From Haemophilus parainfluenzae (lineage in GTDB: Bacteria > Pseudomonadota > Gammaproteobacteria > Enterobacterales > Pasteurellaceae), in contig JAGZRY010000023.1 in the NCBI GenBank assembly GCA_018381425.1, positions 1-14,300 on the forward strand: DNA of 14,300 nucleotides, written 5' to 3'. A program made the position numbers and the translations under genes. Below are positions 7,383-14,300 of the stretch, one piece after another (position 1 is the first letter of the stretch; each line of letters begins with the position of its first letter). Below the pieces are notes generated by a model that did not search any database, was not told the origin of the DNA, and saw nothing but the letters and a program-made list of their open reading frames with translations.

Positions 7383-9125
7383 ATGCAAATCAAATCTCTC
7401 TTTTCTAAAAATGTGTTTTTGGCCGTAAAACCATTTAGCGCATTGAAAGAATCTTTCCGTGAAGGTTACGGAAAACAAAAATTGATTAAAGATATTATTG
7501 CGGGGCTTACCGTGGGAGTCATTGCGATTCCCCTCTCCATGGCCTTAGCGATCGCCAGCGGTGTTCCACCACAACATGGCCTTTATACGGCTATTGTGGC
7601 GGGTATTGTGATTGCATTAACTGGTGGATCGCGTTTCAATATTTCTGGACCAACCGCGGCATTTGTCGTGATTTTATATCCCGTTACCCAACAATTGGGA
7701 CTCAGTGGTTTGCTCATGGCTACGCTACTTTCGGGGATTATTTTAGTCATTATGGCGTTGTCTCGATTGGGGCGGTTAATTGAGTACATTCCTCTCCCCG
7801 TTACACAGGGCTTTACCTGCGGGATTGGCATTACCATCGGTACATTACAAATCAAAGATTTCTTAGGTTTAGATATTGCCCAAATTCCACCTCACTATAT
7901 TGAAAAAGTACAAACTATTTTAACCGCACTTCCGACGATTAGCTGGGCTGATACCGCTGTTGGTGTGGTCACCTTATTTGTACTCACGCAATGGCACAAA
8001 CTTCGTTTACCTGTACCAGGTCATTTACCTGCTGTGATTATTGGTACACTGATGGCGTTAGCCTTAGGACAATTTGGTTTCTCAGTTGAAACCATTGGTA
8101 CGGCGTTCCACTACACCTTAGCGGATGGCACAACGGGAAATGGCATTCCAAATGTCTTGCCCGAGTTTGCCTTACCTTGGAATATTCCCAATGCACAAAG
8201 TGAAATCATTAACTGGAATTTTGAACGCATACAGGCTCTCTTACCTGCAGCTTTTTCAATGGCAGTATTAGGTGCGATTGAGTCACTACTTTGTGCGGTC
8301 ATTTTAGATAACATGACGTATACCAAACATCGCTCCAATAATGAACTACTCGCTCAAGGTTTAGGGAATATTGTTTCACCATTCTTAGGCGGGATTACCG
8401 CAACTGCAGCCATTGCGCGCTCAGCAGCTAATGTGAAATCGGGTGCGGTATCACCAATATCTAGTGTTGTTCATGCACTCTTAGTCTTATTTTCACTGTT
8501 ATTCTTTGCGAATGCGCTATCTTACTTGCCACTCTCTTCTATGGCTGCTCTACTTTTGATGGTCGCGTGGCATATGGCAAATGTACCTGAGATTATTCGT
8601 TTGGCTCGTCGCTCTACACAAAATGAAATTGCGGTGTTGTTCACTTGCCTAATTCTCACGGTATTATTCGATATGGTGATTGCCATCTCAGTTGGCGTAT
8701 TATTGGCGAGTCTCTTATTTATCCGCACCATTGCAGAAATGACAAAAGCCATTGAGCAACCTGCACCAGAAAATCTGAATGATGTGTTAGCTTATCGTAT
8801 TAGTGGTCCATTGTTCTTTGCGGCTGCAGATAAACTTTTTTCGGATTTACACGATAAAACCGTACATACGGATCACGAGATTAAACATATAGTATTACAA
8901 TGCGATGCCGTGACTGTGCTCGATACGGGGGGCATTCATGCACTCACTCACTTTGTACAACATATGTTGCCACATCAACAAATCTACTTGTGCAATATGC
9001 AATTCCAACCCCTTAGAATGTTAGTGAAATCTAACTCTGTGCCTGAATTGCAGAAAATTAATTATGGTACGGATTTACAAGATGTCTTTAATAAAATTCG
9101 TGAGTTTGAACAAGCAAATCCATAA
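7383..9125 (+). CDS. dauA: SulP-family C4-dicarboxylate transporter (DauA type)
   Basis: The 580-residue inner-membrane protein follows E. coli DauA (YchM) almost throughout. Matches include DLIAG-like DIIAGLTVG, GLYTAIVAGIVIALTGGSR, the SulP signature SGPTAAFVVILYP, RLIEYIPLPVT, MAVLGAIESLLCAVILD, GGITATAAIARSAANV and SSMAALLLMVAWHM. DauA imports succinate and related acids aerobically at acidic pH. More generally SulP proteins carry anions such as sulfate or bicarbonate, so the substrate is inferred by orthology. About 12-14 helices span residues 35-440. A cytoplasmic STAS domain (about 455-575) follows, with DTGGIHAL near 512-519. The start matches the family but lacks a Shine-Dalgarno (TCGTATTTTT before ATG). 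A hairpin terminator follows. Confidence 0.93.
   Translation: MQIKSLFSKNVFLAVKPFSALKESFREGYGKQKLIKDIIAGLTVGVIAIPLSMALAIASGVPPQHGLYTAIVAGIVIALTGGSRFNISGPTAAFVVILYPVTQQLGLSGLLMATLLSGIILVIMALSRLGRLIEYIPLPVTQGFTCGIGITIGTLQIKDFLGLDIAQIPPHYIEKVQTILTALPTISWADTAVGVVTLFVLTQWHKLRLPVPGHLPAVIIGTLMALALGQFGFSVETIGTAFHYTLADGTTGNGIPNVLPEFALPWNIPNAQSEIINWNFERIQALLPAAFSMAVLGAIESLLCAVILDNMTYTKHRSNNELLAQGLGNIVSPFLGGITATAAIARSAANVKSGAVSPISSVVHALLVLFSLLFFANALSYLPLSSMAALLLMVAWHMANVPEIIRLARRSTQNEIAVLFTCLILTVLFDMVIAISVGVLLASLLFIRTIAEMTKAIEQPAPENLNDVLAYRISGPLFFAAADKLFSDLHDKTVHTDHEIKHIVLQCDAVTVLDTGGIHALTHFVQHMLPHQQIYLCNMQFQPLRMLVKSNSVPELQKINYGTDLQDVFNKIREFEQANP
7923..7931 (-). repeat. DNA uptake signal sequence inside dauA
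   Basis: Exact ACCGCACTT (core on the minus strand), read within dauA as Leu-Thr-Ala-Leu, the same residue string as in the ksgA copy. Confidence 0.88.
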
Positions 9126-9131
9126 AACATT

Positions 9132-9162
9132 AAAAAGCGTGCTAAAATAGGCACGCTTTTTT
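9132..9162 (+). terminator. rho-independent terminator after dauA
   Basis: An 11-bp stem, AAAAAGCGTGC (9132-9142) with GCACGCTTTTT (9151-9161), has an 8-base loop and a T run. It begins 7 bases after the dauA stop and ends 25 bases before rph, which leaves little room for a separate rph promoter. Confidence 0.87.
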
Positions 9163-9187
9163 ATCAATAAAAATAAAGGAATTCAGA

Positions 9188-9904
9188 ATGCGTCCAAATA
9201 ATCGTGAAAATCATCAATCTCGTCCAATTAAAATCACCCGTAATTATACTAAACATGCTGAAGGCTCAGTATTAGTTGAATTTGGTGATACCAAAGTATT
9301 ATGTACGGCGAGTGTTGATGAAAGCGTACCGCGTTTCTTAAAAGGACAAAACCAAGGTTGGGTTACGGCAGAATATGGCATGTTGCCACGCTCTACACAC
9401 AGCCGTATGCAACGTGAAGCAGCAAAAGGCAAGCAAGGTGGACGCACCATGGAAATTCAACGCTTAATCGCTCGCTCATTACGTGCCATGGTTGACTTAG
9501 AAGCCCTTGGTGAACGTTCTATTACCTTAGACTGCGATGTAATTCAAGCAGATGGCGGTACAAGAACTGCTTCTATCACGGGTGCAGCAGTGGCTTTATG
9601 TGATGCTATCAATGGTTTAATCGCTAACGGTACATTAAAAACCAATCCAATCAAAGGTCTGGTTGCGGCAATTTCGGTCGGAATTGTTGAAGGTGAAGCC
9701 GTATGTGATTTGGAATATGTGGAAGATTCAGCCGCCGAAACAGACATGAACATTGTGATAATGGAAGATGGTCGCATGATCGAAGTGCAAGGTACTGCAG
9801 AAGGTGAACCATTCAGCCACGAAGAATTACTCACCTTATTAGGATTAGCAAAACAAGGCTGCGAACAAATCTTCGCTGCACAACGTGAAGCATTAGGTTT
9901 ATAG
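9188..9904 (+). CDS. rph: ribonuclease PH
   Basis: RNase PH is a phosphate-dependent 3'-to-5' exonuclease that trims nucleotides beyond the CCA end of tRNA precursors. It forms a hexameric ring. The 238 residues match the intact family length exactly, with no frameshift of the kind known in E. coli K-12. Motifs include [50 protein letters not shown] and [20 protein letters not shown] seven bases before the ATG fixes the start. pyrE follows after 9 bases, the conserved rph-pyrE pair. Confidence 0.98.
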   Translation: MRPNNRENHQSRPIKITRNYTKHAEGSVLVEFGDTKVLCTASVDESVPRFLKGQNQGWVTAEYGMLPRSTHSRMQREAAKGKQGGRTMEIQRLIARSLRAMVDLEALGERSITLDCDVIQADGGTRTASITGAAVALCDAINGLIANGTLKTNPIKGLVAAISVGIVEGEAVCDLEYVEDSAAETDMNIVIMEDGRMIEVQGTAEGEPFSHEELLTLLGLAKQGCEQIFAAQREALGL

Positions 9905-9913
9905 GAACAAAAA

Positions 9914-10555
9914 ATGGAAAGCTACAAAATCGAATTTATTAAATTCGCGTTGAGTCGCCAAGTGCTCAAATTTGGTGAATTTACCCTAAAATCAGGTCGA
10001 AAAAGCCCTTATTTTTTCAATGCTGGATTGTTTAGTACTGGAGCAGATCTTGCTCGCTTAGGTGAATACTATGCGAAGGCTATTCAATCAAGTGCGGTCG
10101 ATTTTGATGTCATTTTTGGACCTGCCTATAAAGGCATTCCGATTGCGACGAGCGTTTCCATTGCACTATTCAATCAATTTAATCGTGATACACCTGTTTG
10201 CTTTAATCGCAAAGAAGCGAAAGATCACGGTGAAGGTGGTAATTTAATCGGTAACCCATTAACCGGCAATGTGTTGTTAGTCGATGATGTCATCACTGCC
10301 GGCACAGCTATTCGTGAATCCATGGCGCTTCTTGAAGCCAATCACGCCAAATTAGCCGCTGTATTTATTGCATTAAATCGCAAAGAAAAAGGCAAAGGGG
10401 AACTTTCTGCTATTCAAGAAGTGGAACGCGACTATCAGTGCAAAGTGCTTTCCATTATTGATTTTAATGATTTAATGCAATTCATTAAAAACGAAGCCGA
10501 TTATCAGCAATATTTGCCGGCAATGCGTGATTATCGTGAAAGCTATGGTGTGTAA
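9914..10555 (+). CDS. pyrE: orotate phosphoribosyltransferase
   Basis: PyrE joins orotate and PRPP to give orotidine 5'-monophosphate in pyrimidine synthesis and acts as a dimer. The 213-residue protein matches E. coli in length. It has [15 protein letters not shown] near the N-terminus, [25 protein letters not shown] (the flexible catalytic loop) and the PRPP-binding motif [12 protein letters not shown] with D124-D125. AGGAA before the ATG lies in the 9-base gap after rph. In E. coli a UTP-sensing attenuator sits between these genes. Here there is no room for one, so control must act further upstream or differ. A GC-rich hairpin follows the gene. Confidence 0.98.
   Translation: MESYKIEFIKFALSRQVLKFGEFTLKSGRKSPYFFNAGLFSTGADLARLGEYYAKAIQSSAVDFDVIFGPAYKGIPIATSVSIALFNQFNRDTPVCFNRKEAKDHGEGGNLIGNPLTGNVLLVDDVITAGTAIRESMALLEANHAKLAAVFIALNRKEKGKGELSAIQEVERDYQCKVLSIIDFNDLMQFIKNEADYQQYLPAMRDYRESYGV
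10090..10098 (+). repeat. DNA uptake signal sequence inside pyrE
   Basis: Exact AAGTGCGGT within pyrE, followed by CGATTTTG, which partly fits the A/T flank of the extended signal. Confidence 0.88.
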
Positions 10556-10596
10556 TTCATCACTTGAAAAATAAGAATAAAGCCATATTAATGTAA

Positions 10597-10626
10597 GGGC
10601 AGACGTTTGCGTCTGCCCATTATTGT
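10597..10626 (+). terminator. probable terminator hairpin after pyrE
   Basis: A perfect 9-bp GC-rich stem, GGGCAGACG (10597-10605) with CGTCTGCCC (10610-10618), has a TTTG loop and is followed by ATTATTGT. The U tract is imperfect, so termination may be partial. It separates pyrE from djlA. Confidence 0.65.
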
Positions 10627-10641
10627 CAAAAGACCTTTTTG

Positions 10642-10650
10642 ACCGCACTT
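10642..10650 (-). repeat. DNA uptake signal sequence upstream of djlA
   Basis: Exact ACCGCACTT (core on the minus strand), immediately before the djlA ribosome binding site AGGGGAAGAG. A run of T's flanks it on the left. Confidence 0.9.
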
Positions 10651-10662
10651 TAGGGGAAGAGA

Positions 10663-11529
10663 ATGTATTTTTTTGGAAAGATTATCGGCGTTTTTCTCGG
10701 TTTTAAATGGGGTGGTTTTTTCGGTGCCATCGCTGGACTTATTTTAGGCTCTATCGCAGATAAAAAACTCTATGAGCTTGGTTCGGTTAACTCTAGTTTT
10801 TTTAAGAAAAAAACGACCCGACAAGCGCTCTTTATGCAAACTACTTTTGCGGTACTTGGACATTTAAGTAAATCCAAAGGTCGAGTGACGGAAGAAGATA
10901 TTCAACTGGCAAATCAATTGATGAACCAGATGCAATTAGATGAGAGTCATCGCAAACTTGCTCAAGAGGCATTTAGTCGAGGTAAAGCAACAGATTTTCC
11001 ACTACGTCAGGTGATTCGCGAATTCCGCATTGGATGTGGACAACGAGCTGATTTACTGAGAATGTTCTTGCACGTACAAGTACAGGCCGCATTTGCTGAT
11101 TCTCAATTACATGACTCAGAAAAAGAAGTCCTTTATGTGGTGGCTGAAGAGCTTGGTCTTTCCCGTATGCAGTTTGAGCAAATGCTGGCAATGGAAATTG
11201 CGGCTCGCCAATTTACCCAAGGTGGATTCTATCGCCAATACCAACAGGGCGGTTATCAACAGCAAGGTGGCTATCAATACCAACAACAAGGTAGTTACCA
11301 ACAATCTTCTGGCCCAACATTAAGTGATGCTTATAAAGTATTGGGCGTGAGTGAAAGTGATGATCGCAATGCCGTAAAACGTGCATATCGTCGTTTAATG
11401 AATGAACATCATCCGGATAAATTAGTTGCTAAAGGCTTACCGCCAGAAATGATGGAAATGGCCAAAGAAAAAGCGCAACAAATCCAAGCTGCTTACGATT
11501 TAATTTGTAAAGTGAAAGGCTGGAAATAG
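10663..11529 (+). CDS. djlA: DnaJ-like membrane co-chaperone DjlA
   Basis: DjlA is a type III inner-membrane J-protein that stimulates DnaK. In E. coli it acts with the Rcs envelope-stress pathway. The 288-residue protein (E. coli 271) has one N-terminal membrane segment rich in glycine ([17 protein letters not shown]) and a TerB-like central domain ([38 protein letters not shown]). A C-terminal J domain carries HPD at 250-252 in [18 protein letters not shown]. Between them, about residues 186-217, is a Q/G/Y linker of repeated YQQGG-like units that accounts for the extra length. The ribosome binding site AGGGGAAGAG sets the start. dusC begins in the stop codon, so the two are translationally coupled. 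Confidence 0.96.
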   Translation: MYFFGKIIGVFLGFKWGGFFGAIAGLILGSIADKKLYELGSVNSSFFKKKTTRQALFMQTTFAVLGHLSKSKGRVTEEDIQLANQLMNQMQLDESHRKLAQEAFSRGKATDFPLRQVIREFRIGCGQRADLLRMFLHVQVQAAFADSQLHDSEKEVLYVVAEELGLSRMQFEQMLAMEIAARQFTQGGFYRQYQQGGYQQQGGYQYQQQGSYQQSSGPTLSDAYKVLGVSESDDRNAVKRAYRRLMNEHHPDKLVAKGLPPEMMEMAKEKAQQIQAAYDLICKVKGWK

Positions 11530-12461
11530 TGCGTGTTATCCTCGCCCCTATGCAAGGGGTACTCGATCCTTTCGTTCGTCAGCTTTTAACCGAAGTGAAT
11601 GAATACGATCTCTGCATCACCGAATTTGTCCGCGTGGTGGATCAACTCTTACCTGAAAAAGTCTTTTATCGTCTCTGCCCTGAACTCAAAAATCAGGGCT
11701 TTACCCCTTCTGGAACACCTGTTCGCGTCCAACTTTTAGGTCAACATCCGAACTGTCTTGCTGAAAATGCCCATCGCGCCATTGAGCTTGGATCACATGG
11801 TATTGATTTAAATTGTGGCTGCCCATCCAAAACCGTTAATGGCAGTAACGGAGGTGCAGCACTTCTCAAGCAACCTGAACTAATTTATCAAGCGACTCTA
11901 GCCTTAAGACAAACCGTACCTAGCCACTTGCCTGTCAGTGTGAAAGTAAGATTAGGTTGGGATTGTACATCACAAGCTTTTGAAATTGCCGATGCGGTAC
12001 AACAAGGTGGTGCCACTGAAATCACCATTCACGGCAGAACCAAAGCCGATGGCTATCGTGCCGACCGTATTAACTGGGAAAAAATCGGTGAAGTGAGATC
12101 TCGCTTAACGATCCCGGTGATTGCTAATGGTGAAATTTGGCGTTGGGAAGATGGTCAAGCATGTTTAAAAGCGACAGGTTGCGAAGATCTAATGGTCGGG
12201 CGTGGTGCATTAAATATCCCAAACTTAAGCCTTGTACTTAAACAAAATTGCGAAAAAATGCCTTGGGCGGATATTCAAAAGATCTTGCAAAAATATGCGG
12301 AAATGGAAAACTTCCATGATTCTGGTTTTTATCATGTTGCCCGCATCAAACAATGGCTACGCTATCTCAATAAAGAATATCCTGAAGCGGATATCGTTTT
12401 TGAGCGAATTAAAACCAGCAAAACTGCAGAAGATCTGAGAGAAAGACTCTGTCAGGGCTAA
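11529..12461 (+). CDS. dusC: tRNA-dihydrouridine(16) synthase
   Basis: DusC is an FMN enzyme that reduces uridine 16 in the tRNA D loop using NADPH. The 310-residue product (E. coli 315) is a TIM barrel with APMQGVLD at the N-terminus, [16 protein letters not shown] and [16 protein letters not shown] with catalytic Cys98. [28 protein letters not shown] and VGRGAL follow. It matches the DusC subtype rather than DusA or DusB over its whole length. The start is GTG at 11529-11531, which shares one base with the djlA stop (TAGTG). This indicates coupled translation. No hairpin terminator is seen after it. Confidence 0.96.
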   Translation: MRVILAPMQGVLDPFVRQLLTEVNEYDLCITEFVRVVDQLLPEKVFYRLCPELKNQGFTPSGTPVRVQLLGQHPNCLAENAHRAIELGSHGIDLNCGCPSKTVNGSNGGAALLKQPELIYQATLALRQTVPSHLPVSVKVRLGWDCTSQAFEIADAVQQGGATEITIHGRTKADGYRADRINWEKIGEVRSRLTIPVIANGEIWRWEDGQACLKATGCEDLMVGRGALNIPNLSLVLKQNCEKMPWADIQKILQKYAEMENFHDSGFYHVARIKQWLRYLNKEYPEADIVFERIKTSKTAEDLRERLCQG

Positions 12462-12463
12462 AA

Positions 12464-12472
12464 AAGTGCGGT
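12464..12472 (+). repeat. DNA uptake signal sequence after dusC
   Basis: Exact AAGTGCGGT three bases past the dusC stop, preceded by an A run. Unlike the ndh/folD copy it has no inverted partner, so it does not form a terminator. Confidence 0.9.
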
Positions 12473-12503
12473 CAAAACACACTGATTTCTTAGCACGATC
12501 TCC

Positions 12504-12518
12504 ACTCATACGATGAGT
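12504..12518. repeat. perfect 6-3-6 palindrome upstream of the carbonic anhydrase
   Basis: ACTCAT-ACG-ATGAGT, about 95 bases before the gene and 19 bases before its -35 box. It could be an operator half of a pair with the dyad at 12553-12567, or a small hairpin. Part of it (CGATGAG) recurs at 12577-12583. Confidence 0.45.
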
Positions 12519-12536
12519 TCAATATTCAAACAAAAC

Positions 12537-12565
12537 TTGACAAAATCAAAAAGTTATCGTAGATA
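12537..12565 (+). promoter_or_regulatory. promoter of the carbonic anhydrase gene
   Basis: A perfect TTGACA (12537-12542) is followed after 17 bases by TAGATA (12560-12565). A better -10-like TAGAAT lies at 12571-12576 but has no -35 at proper spacing. A palindrome overlaps the -10. Confidence 0.6.
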
Positions 12566-12567
12566 AC
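12553..12567. promoter_or_regulatory. perfect 6-3-6 palindrome over the -10 box, candidate operator
   Basis: GTTATC-GTA-GATAAC covers the end of the spacer and the -10 box of the carbonic anhydrase promoter. Its centre is 49 bases from the centre of the upstream palindrome. The position suits a repressor site. No known regulator consensus is recognised. Confidence 0.45.
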
Positions 12568-12613
12568 AAGTAGAATCGATGAGGCATATACCACAAAAAA
12601 GGAGAGGTGCCTT

Positions 12614-13366
12614 ATGAAGACTCGTCTATTGTTTTCTAGCTTACTTATCGCATTAAGCGTAACATCATGTACCCAAACGCATAAAGTGCATTGGTCTTAT
12701 GATGGGAAAGAAAGCCCTGAACATTGGGGTGATTTACTCACCGAATATCAAACCTGTAAGCTAGGGAAAGTTCAGTCGCCTGTTAATCTTGAAGCAGATA
12801 ACAGCATGAAAGTGGCAAAAAAATCACTTAAAATGGATTATTTCCCTGCGGCTTATCAAGTAGAAAATAATGGACATACCGTGCAAGCTAGCGTTGCACA
12901 AGAAAATGCGCCATCTATTACGCTTGATGGTAAGCAGTTTTATTTGAAACAATTTCACTTTCACACACCAAGTGAACATACTTTTAAACGCAAACATTAC
13001 CCTTTAGAGATTCATTTTGTGCATCAAAGTGAAGATAAATCGTTAGCCGTAATTGCAGTAATGGTGAATGAAGGTGAAGCTAATCCAGCATTAGCGCCAG
13101 CCGTTGAGAAAAAACTCACTGTTGGACAAAAAGAAAAATGAGCTCAACCGATTGATATTCAAGTACTAATGCCAAAAGAGATGGCACGCTTCCGCTTAAA
13201 TGGATCGCTCACTACGCCACCTTGTAGTGAAAACGTGGCTTGGAGCATTTTTAAAGCACCAATTCAAGCAAGCAAAGCACAAATTGCCGTAATAGAAGAA
13301 ATGGAAGGGAAAAACAACCGCCCAACGCAGCCATTAAATCAGCGTGAAGTGAAAATTGAAAAGTAA
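12614..13366 (+). pseudogene. alpha-carbonic anhydrase lipoprotein, interrupted by an in-frame TGA
   Basis: Alpha-carbonic anhydrases interconvert CO2 and bicarbonate with a zinc ion. The first 175 residues start with a lipoprotein signal (lipobox VTSC, Cys19), so the protein would be anchored in the cell envelope. The zinc ligands are visible: H115 and H117 in QFHFHTPSEH and H134 in LEIHFVH. H88 in NNGHTV matches the proton-shuttle histidine. A TGA at 13139-13141 then stops the frame. The same frame continues for 74 codons with the missing C-terminus: NGSLTTPPCSE, holding the Thr gatekeeper (residue 200) and Cys204, the likely disulfide partner of Cys48, then NNRPTQPLN. Read through, the length is normal (250). 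A truncated product would lack the active-site threonine and is probably inactive. The ribosome binding site AGGAGAGG is good. A recent nonsense mutation or a sequence error are the main explanations. Confidence 0.85.
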
Positions 13367-13368
13367 AT

Positions 13369-13401
13369 AAAAATGCGTGGATAGTTTCCACGCATTTTTT
13401 T
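13369..13401. terminator. bidirectional terminator between the carbonic anhydrase gene and dapF
   Basis: A 13-bp perfect stem, AAAAATGCGTGGA (13369-13381) with TCCACGCATTTTT (13387-13399), has a 5-base loop and T runs on both strands. It begins 2 bases after the carbonic anhydrase frame ends and serves the convergent dapF too. An intact terminator agrees with recent, limited decay of that gene. Confidence 0.93.
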
Positions 13402-13417
13402 ATTCGATTAGGCGAGA

Positions 13418-14242
13418 TTAGAGGTGAATGTTTCCATCATAGATATGAGTGGCATCGCCTGTCATATAAAGCAGAGAGCCTACACCTTCCCACTCAATAA
13501 GCAAGCTACCACCAGGTAGATCAACCTTCACTTTGTTATCAAGTAGACCTTGCATAATTCCTACCGCCGCTGCAGCACAAGCGCCACTGCCACAAGCTTG
13601 CGTTTCACCTGCACCACGTTCATATACACGCAACCTAATGTGGTTACGATTGACGACTTGCATAAATCCAGCGTTTACTCTTTCTGGAAAACGTTCATGA
13701 CTTTCTAAGAGTGGCCCTAACTCTTCTACATTGGCCGTTTCAACATTGTCCACTTGAACAACGCAATGTGGATTGCCCATTGATACTGCACCACAAAGCA
13801 CCGTTTGAACATCGGTACGTAAAATATAGTTTTTTTCAAATTTGTTGGCAGTAAAAGGAATTTTATTGGGTTCCCAAATCGGCTCGCCCATATTGACGCG
13901 AATTTGCCCATCTTCTTTTACCGTTAAAACCATTTTTCCTTTTTGCGTGCTTACTGCAATATCCTTTTTATTGGTCAACCCTTTTAAGGTGACAAAACGC
14001 GCAAAACATCTTGCCCCATTTCCACATTGAGACACTTCACTGCCATCTGCATTGAAAATACGATAATGGAAATCTAAATCTGGATCATAAGGTGGCTCAA
14101 CAATTAAAAGCTGATCAAAACCAATTCCACGATGACGATCGGCTAAGCGTTTAATGGTTTCAGGGGTAAAATAGGCATTTTGCGTCACAGCATCAACAAC
14201 GACAAAGTCATTGCCAAGGCCATGCATTTTGGAAAACTGCAT
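13418..14242 (-). CDS. dapF: diaminopimelate epimerase
   Basis: DapF converts LL- to meso-diaminopimelate, the precursor of lysine and a peptidoglycan cross-linking residue, by a two-cysteine mechanism without cofactor. From the ATG at 14240-14242 the protein has 274 residues, the family length. It starts [17 protein letters not shown]. Catalytic Cys73 lies in [13 protein letters not shown] and Cys217 in [23 protein letters not shown] and ERGAGETQ are further signatures. Upstream in-frame codons to 14287 would add 15 residues. They are rejected because AAGGAAGGAAAC precedes the 14242 start and the -10 box lies inside the extension. Confidence 0.97.
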   Translation of the reverse strand: MQFSKMHGLGNDFVVVDAVTQNAYFTPETIKRLADRHRGIGFDQLLIVEPPYDPDLDFHYRIFNADGSEVSQCGNGARCFARFVTLKGLTNKKDIAVSTQKGKMVLTVKEDGQIRVNMGEPIWEPNKIPFTANKFEKNYILRTDVQTVLCGAVSMGNPHCVVQVDNVETANVEELGPLLESHERFPERVNAGFMQVVNRNHIRLRVYERGAGETQACGSGACAAAAVGIMQGLLDNKVKVDLPGGSLLIEWEGVGSLLYMTGDATHIYDGNIHL

Positions 14243-14273
14243 GTTTCCTTCCTTGATTTGAAAATTTTTTGGC

Positions 14274-14279
14274 ATTATA
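14274..14279 (-). promoter_or_regulatory. -10 box of the dapF promoter
   Basis: A perfect TATAAT on the minus strand, 31 bases upstream of the dapF ATG. A -35 at 17-base spacing would fall across the window edge and cannot be judged. Confidence 0.6.
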
Positions 14280-14300
14280 GAGAGCAATAAGCCGAATGGC

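Noticed and set aside
13139..13200. Selenocysteine decoding of the carbonic anhydrase TGA
   Set aside because: No convincing stem-loop of the bacterial selenocysteine type is seen just downstream. The position is not in the active site, and no selenocysteine carbonic anhydrase is known to me.
13169..13366. A separate small gene starting at ATG 13169
   Set aside because: It is the same frame as the carbonic anhydrase and encodes only its C-terminal strands (SLTTPPCSE, NNRPTQPLN). No ribosome binding site precedes the ATG.
14243..14287. Longer dapF reading frame starting at 14287
   Set aside because: The extension contains the TATAAT box and runs through the ribosome binding site of the 14242 start. 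The shorter form has the normal 274 residues.

Overview
The window looks like a chromosomal housekeeping segment of a Pasteurellaceae bacterium, most likely a Haemophilus (H. influenzae / H. parainfluenzae type). The strongest clue is the 9-base Haemophilus DNA uptake signal AAGTGCGGT. I count nine exact copies on either strand and at least five copies with one mismatch. The AT-rich composition and the near-identity of the recognised proteins to gamma-proteobacterial families agree with this. The species call is inference.

Layout. Positions 1-1312 (minus strand) hold the ribosomal operon rpsF-priB-rpsR-rplI, with rplI cut by the window edge. Its promoter and a leader with interlocking complementary segments lie at 1313-1434. 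infA (minus) follows with its own terminator and twin -10 boxes. Divergent from it is ksgA-apaH-(HI_0552 family, unknown function). ndh (NADH dehydrogenase type II) follows on the plus strand. It converges on folD (minus) at a terminator built from two inverted uptake signals. Between folD and the next gene are tRNA-Pro(UGG) and tRNA-Arg(UCU) on plus and tRNA-Ser(GGA) on minus, each unit with a clear promoter. dauA (SulP C4-dicarboxylate transporter), rph-pyrE and djlA-dusC follow on plus. Next comes an alpha-carbonic anhydrase lipoprotein gene with one in-frame stop. It converges on dapF (minus) at a strong bidirectional hairpin.

How the genes work together. Most serve translation or RNA biology: S6, S18, L9 and IF1; the 16S dimethyltransferase KsgA; three tRNAs; RNase PH, which trims tRNA 3' ends; and DusC, which makes dihydrouridine. 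PriB restarts replication. The others are core metabolism (Ndh respiration, FolD one-carbon units, PyrE pyrimidines, DapF lysine/peptidoglycan), one transporter, one membrane co-chaperone and ApaH for dinucleoside tetraphosphates.

I found no mobile element, CRISPR array, defence cassette or clearly new multi-gene system. The items most worth a second look are the interrupted carbonic anhydrase, the two perfect 6-3-6 palindromes in front of it, a PurR-like operator at the folD start site, and the rpsF leader. No gene-free stretch exceeds 300 bases. The longest stretch with no assigned feature, 7011-7167 between the convergent tRNA units, is AT-rich and shows nothing I can name.
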